Shown here: piece by piece, positions 60,327 to 64,000 of the stretch
How the letters are laid out: each line of letters begins with the position of its first letter
Numbering within the stretch: the stretch's first letter is position 1
Assembly (NCBI GenBank): GCA_963931925.1
Contig: OZ007571.1
Span: 59,336,125 to 59,400,124, forward strand
Reading direction: 5' to 3'
Length of the DNA: 64,000 bases
From: Onchidella celtica
Taxonomy: Eukaryota > Mollusca > Gastropoda > Systellommatophora > Onchidiidae
Notes under the pieces: model-generated
The model's input: the letters and a program-made list of their open reading frames with translations, nothing else
What the model was told of the DNA's origin: nothing
Database searches by the model: none
Translations under genes and position numbers: made by a program

Positions 60327-60441
60327 ACCCCGGGTATAGTCTGGGCGGGGGGTATACTTTGGCCTGTCACCGGTATTCAAACTTTGTTTCCTGTAGCCTT
60401 GGCCTAGAGAGCGCAGCCTCGAGACGGTACCGCCTCATCCC

Positions 60442-60451
60442 GTGACGTCAC
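60442..60451. promoter_or_regulatory. CRE palindrome GTGACGTCAC, right subterminal
   Basis: Same palindrome as at 54079-54088, 49 bp inside the right end. It overlaps the start of the putative first intron (donor GT at 60455-60454), close to where the transposon's own promoter would be expected. Confidence 0.6.
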
Positions 60452-61982
60452 TTACCTGCATATCGGCATTGTGTTTGGCCATGTAGTTACGAAGGCCACG
60501 ATCAAGGCCATTATTATGATATCCCAAACATAGCCCAACAGCCACTGAGTGGTGCACCTTCCCTCTGCCCAGCGGAGAGCACCTCCAAATTCTCGAAACT
60601 TTTCAGCCACTCATCATGTCTAAGGTTATTTTTCTCATCAACAGTGCAGACGAAATTCTGCACGCCAGGCAAGATTCAATTACAAAAAAGGCCTAAGTCG
60701 AGTTTGCCAGGGAGAAGATGGCAGGAGGAAAAGAATAATAACAGCTCTGTGTTGTCTCTGTGTCGCCTTAGCTTTAAATCTTCTGTGAGAATGATATTTC
60801 CTTTTCTATTCTGTTCTTTGTAACAGCACCACGAAATACGAACCACCCATAACATTTCAAGTATCTGCGCAAAGGAATGCCGTTCTTTTTTCATTTCAGT
60901 TTTGAATAACAATCTGCTCTTTCGCATCTGAAATGTACGGTTTTGTGCTGTTTTGTCAGCGCGTACCTGACAAGGAGTCAGGGGTCACAGTCCGATGGAT
61001 TCGCTCGCCTCCTCCCCCCCCCCCACCCCCGCCCCAAATTCTTTCCCCATTCCTTATGAACAATAAACCTCAGGATTTTAAGTAAAACAGTATAAAAATC
61101 AGCAGGCAGAACTGTATCATTGGGAGTTTTGTTGCCTTTTTCTTTTGGTTTTGAGGGAAGGCAATTTTTTCTTTAATTCTTAATTATGTTTTCAGTGATC
61201 GGCAATGTCAATAAAAGACCAAAGACGCTGATTTTTTTTTCTGTGTGGGGGGGGGGGGGGAGGAGCATTTCGGATAGATGCAAGGACATGGTGATGCCCC
61301 CACACACACAAAAAAAGTTAAGCATCATAAACTTTGCACGATACTCTTGCAGTCTGGCTGGTACATCAATACATTTACTTCTCTGAGTTCATGGTGGCCT
61401 TCAAGTAACGTCAAGTTTTTTCCGTTTTCGCCCAGTCTCATATAATTATGTGGAGCTTCCCAAAAACGCCCTTTTCTTGCCCCACTTGTAATTCATTAGC
61501 AAAGGAATGGAGACGTGGCAGAACAAGCCTGACAGTTAATGGCTAATACAACACCGTTATGTTAGGTGGCAGGGCGGATCCAGAGGTTAGGCATCTTGAC
61601 GAGGGTGTGATCCCACGTTCAGATGGCTATACAGATATCCTTGGTCCACCAGCAACATTAATTATGACGATCGCGGTCGGGCCAGGATCGCCACCCTTGG
61701 TAACTACAGATTAAAATTTTTACAAGACAACGCACTTGATCTCTATAAGCGGAAATCCTCACACTCTCGATACCATTAGTCTAGCCTGGTCTAAAACTGA
61801 GCAAATATTATAAAAATCACAGAAAAACTGTGGGGTCGCAGCAGGACTATAATTATGCTATCTCAAAATTGGGCGTGGGCAAAAAGGAAAACGTCGTATG
61901 GTCTAAAACTGATATGTCTGCATCACTAGCTGGTGTAATGAGTTCATAGTTCATTTAACAAATTTAATTAGTGAATCACAGC

Positions 61983-62040
61983 CCTGGCCTAGGGTGATAG
62001 ACTTTCTTGTCACTGTCCACTCGGGTTTGAGTCCCACCAC
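61983..62040 (+). repeat. tRNA-like SINE fragment
   Basis: TGGCCTAGGGTGATAG (A-box-like) and GGGTTTGAGTCCC (B-box-like) are spaced about 30 bp apart. No acceptor stem was found. Confidence 0.4.
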
Positions 62041-62349
62041 CAGGAAGCAGATCAGAGCCTCTGACGACCTGTCGGTGACTTCCGGTCTGTTCGTTCAGGT
62101 GTGTAACGCGCATTCACCAGCGACTTGCAAGAACAAACACCAGTTACTGACAACCTCAGGTTATGATCACTATCGGTTTGAGCATAAATTTGGAAGCAAG
62201 GAAAGAATAATAGATCCTTGAAAGTGTGTGTAAAATGTATAATAGTTTAGGTCACCAGTAGTGTCTAACAGAGACAATTCAGCTGTCTTTACAATCTTGT
62301 TTTATCTCCTGATATGACAACAAGTGGTGCTCCCATTACATACACATTC

Positions 62350-62415
62350 ATGTGTAGTGACCTAGTTGTTAGAGCGCCTGACACGGGTACGATAAGTCCA
62401 AGGTTCGAACCCAAA
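62350..62415 (+). repeat. tRNA-like SINE head
   Basis: A-box-like TAGTTGTTAGAGCGCCTG followed about 25 bp later by a consensus B-box, GGTTCGAACCC. This is a good polymerase III internal promoter, but the flanks do not pair as an acceptor stem, so a SINE or tRNA pseudogene is more likely than a tRNA gene. Confidence 0.5.
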
Positions 62416-64000
62416 GCATTTCTCGCCATGTTTTTAAGGCACTCACTTATCGGCAGCCTGACGAGACCCAGCTTCCGTGTATAATGTGATATCGGTATTT
62501 ATATAAAGGTAAAAAAAAAAAAGACTAAAAGAGAAAAGAAAAATATCGATGTTGGTACGACCGCAAACTTGGAAAAAAAAGAAAGACCGATATTCGAACT
62601 TCAGGAAATCTGGCTGGTCACACATTTCCAATTCCCGGCATTTTCAGTATATAAATATACTAAGAGCAAATTCTTGTACCATGATGTTTATTCCTTTAAT
62701 GCCTAGCTTTCCATGCTGAAATACATAGCAGTGCCGAATGTGTCTGCTTGGATCACTAACTTTTATTTTTTTTATTCATTTTTTTTATTTATTTACTTTT
62801 TCCATTTATTTATTCATTCATTTCTATGTTATTCATTTACAAAATACACCCGCCACTATTTTTGTTTTACAAATATTTATTTATTTATCTACTGCATTTG
62901 GCATACATTTGACTATTTTAAATCAATTTTGCAAAATTCAGACTTTCTTATTTATTCAGGGAAACCATGCCTGGGTATCGCAGGATTTGTTAATGTTCGT
63001 TGAGGCTTCTTGATTATATATATCACATGGCTTTCACTTTCTTCAGTGAATGTACAAGATGAAAAAAAAAAAAAAGCGTGTGCGTTAAATAATTTATATA
63101 ATACTTTATTTATTTATATTCAGGGGAACAGCTGTTGGGCGCACGATCTGTTTCACATATCGATCGGGCCGATAGAATGAAAATAAATAAAAGATAAAAA
63201 GACTATTCAGTAAGGCATTGACATGTAAATGGATAACAGATTGAAAATTTATACATGTAGGAGATAAAAAGACTGACAGAAAACTTGTTTGTAGAGACAG
63301 AAAGACTGAATGAAAATTTATGCTTCTAGGAGATTTAAAAAATAAAACTGATTTAAACGAAACCCGTGGGTCTGAAGGTAGGAACATTAATAACGAGGGT
63401 AGGAAAAATAAATCTTGACAAAGAGAAAAGTCTGCGCGTGGCTTGAAATTAGATCAGAGCTATCTTAGCAATAGGTGACATAAAAATCAACTTGAACAGA
63501 TGGAGTCAATGAATGAATTTTAATCCTGAAAAAAAAAAAAAAAGACAGGCATTTCCCTACATACTGTAAAATGGCAGGCTAATCCTTAACTTTCCCTTAA
63601 AAATGACAGGATTTTCTGTGAAATTACTTTACTATGGCACGTTTTCGATAAAGTTACGGGCTTTTCGCTTAAATTACATTACTACTTATAACTGAAGTCT
63701 TGCCGTAATCCTGCCTCAGTCATACCAACCGAAATTTTCATTTCTAGAAGAAAAAAAAGAATTACTACAAACCGGTGAAAAGACCATAGCTGGTTAAATG
63801 TAGCTGAAAGTCGACAATTAAATAGGCTAACAAACAACGGTTTGACCTAGCTGACAGCCGTGCTACGGTCAAATGTAAAAATTTACGACTCAAAGTACAA
63901 GCCCAAATCAAAATAATAAACCTAAGCGTACAATGCATGACCTACATCTTCTACTTAATACTGGAGGTTCCTAAAGAGCTTGGAAAACCTTGGGCATGCC

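Larger units (their letters stand above)
56944..60369. mobile_element. Foldback-type DNA element, copy 2 (compound, with a Helitron inside)
   Basis: Ends TGTAGCAGGCC and GGCCTGTCA are flanked by CCGG (56940-56943 and 60370-60373), a 4-bp TSD like copy 1 (CCAG). The left arm (about 57100-58500) is the inverse complement of the right-arm sequence (about 58960-60190); for example AACTGACAGATGGTGCAATT at 57614 mirrors 59722-59741. The whole could fold into a kilobase-scale stem. A degraded end motif near 58470-58505 suggests two copies fused there. No coding sequence was found. Confidence 0.82.
54040..60500 (-). mobile_element. P-superfamily-like DNA transposon, about 3.0 kb plus nested guests
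   Basis: The ends are perfect 31-bp inverted repeats (54040-54070 and 60470-60500, beginning CGTGGCCTTCGTAACTAC), flanked by a 7-bp duplication ATCAAGG (54033-54039 and 60501-60507). P elements make 7- or 8-bp duplications, and the Drosophila element also has 31-bp ends. Inside, on the minus strand, are a THAP-domain ORF and a transposase C-terminal ORF. A GTGACGTCAC palindrome lies 40-60 bp from each end. A splice donor GCAG|GTAAGT (60456/60455) near the right end suggests a short first exon. The foldback element at 56944-60369 sits between that donor and the THAP ORF, and removing it leaves 3,031 bp. Confidence 0.88.
60508..64000. other. Gene-poor right end of window
   Basis: No supportable gene. 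It contains C/G homopolymers (about 61014-61031 and 61246-61260), a diverged relative of the 23.9-kb hairpin repeat (about 61815-61895), two tRNA-like promoter modules (61985-62040 and 62355-62415), TTTATT-rich sequence (62760-62900) and a weak repeat of GAAAATTTAT…TAGGAGAT (63240-63340). Confidence 0.5.

Noticed and set aside
1-64000. CRISPR array or prokaryotic operon structure
   Set aside because: No regularly spaced direct repeats with unique spacers; gene structure and repeats are plainly eukaryotic.

Overview
This is animal genomic DNA. It is AT-rich, with spliced genes, long introns, many homopolymer and GA/GATA tracts, and a dense, layered set of DNA transposons, Helitrons, LINE fragments and tRNA-derived SINE-like pieces. 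The repeat style (TAGATCTAG-type palindrome clusters, foldback elements) and the gene families (a CABIT signalling protein, a giant C2H2 zinc-finger protein) fit a lophotrochozoan, perhaps a gastropod mollusc. That placement is inference; no marker gene in the window proves it.

Host genes. Two host genes can be built with explicit splice sites, both on the minus strand. (1) A nuclear zinc-finger protein of about 2,611 residues is encoded by a 7-kb coding exon (13499-20479) and a last exon (11560-12414). It carries three widely spaced copies of a paired C2H2 + C2HC finger module, nuclear localisation signals and SUMO-interaction-like motifs. (2) A CABIT-domain protein of 1,150 residues is encoded by three phase-matched exons (52758-52908, 51406-51570, 45567-48703). 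The two short exons would be missed by an ORF scan but complete the CABIT fold and supply a strong-Kozak start codon.

Mobile DNA. The rest is mostly transposons whose ends can be read directly. There is a piggyBac-type relic (about 853-2870). There are three copies of one 5-bp-TSD MITE family plus a related fourth element; one contains a separate 9-bp-TSD MITE. Two elements have TTAA target duplications, one of them split by the fourth 5-bp-TSD element. A 5'-truncated LINE has a 13-bp TSD, a CR1/L2-type LINE relic lies at about 41 kb, and a hAT MITE lies at 44.2 kb. A 400-bp non-autonomous Helitron occurs three times (two head-to-tail), and a palindromic foldback family occurs twice.

The most striking region is 54040-60500. 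This is a P-superfamily-like transposon with perfect 31-bp terminal inverted repeats and a 7-bp TSD. It encodes a THAP protein and a separate transposase C-terminal ORF but no visible catalytic core. A 3.4-kb foldback element (4-bp TSD, the same perfect 56-bp palindrome at each end) is inserted in it, and a Helitron is inserted in the foldback. Without the guests the P-like element is about 3.0 kb. The nesting gives a relative insertion order that can be read from the sequence.

No CRISPR array, rRNA gene or convincing functional tRNA gene was seen. 5' UTRs, promoters and poly(A) sites of the host genes are only weakly supported.
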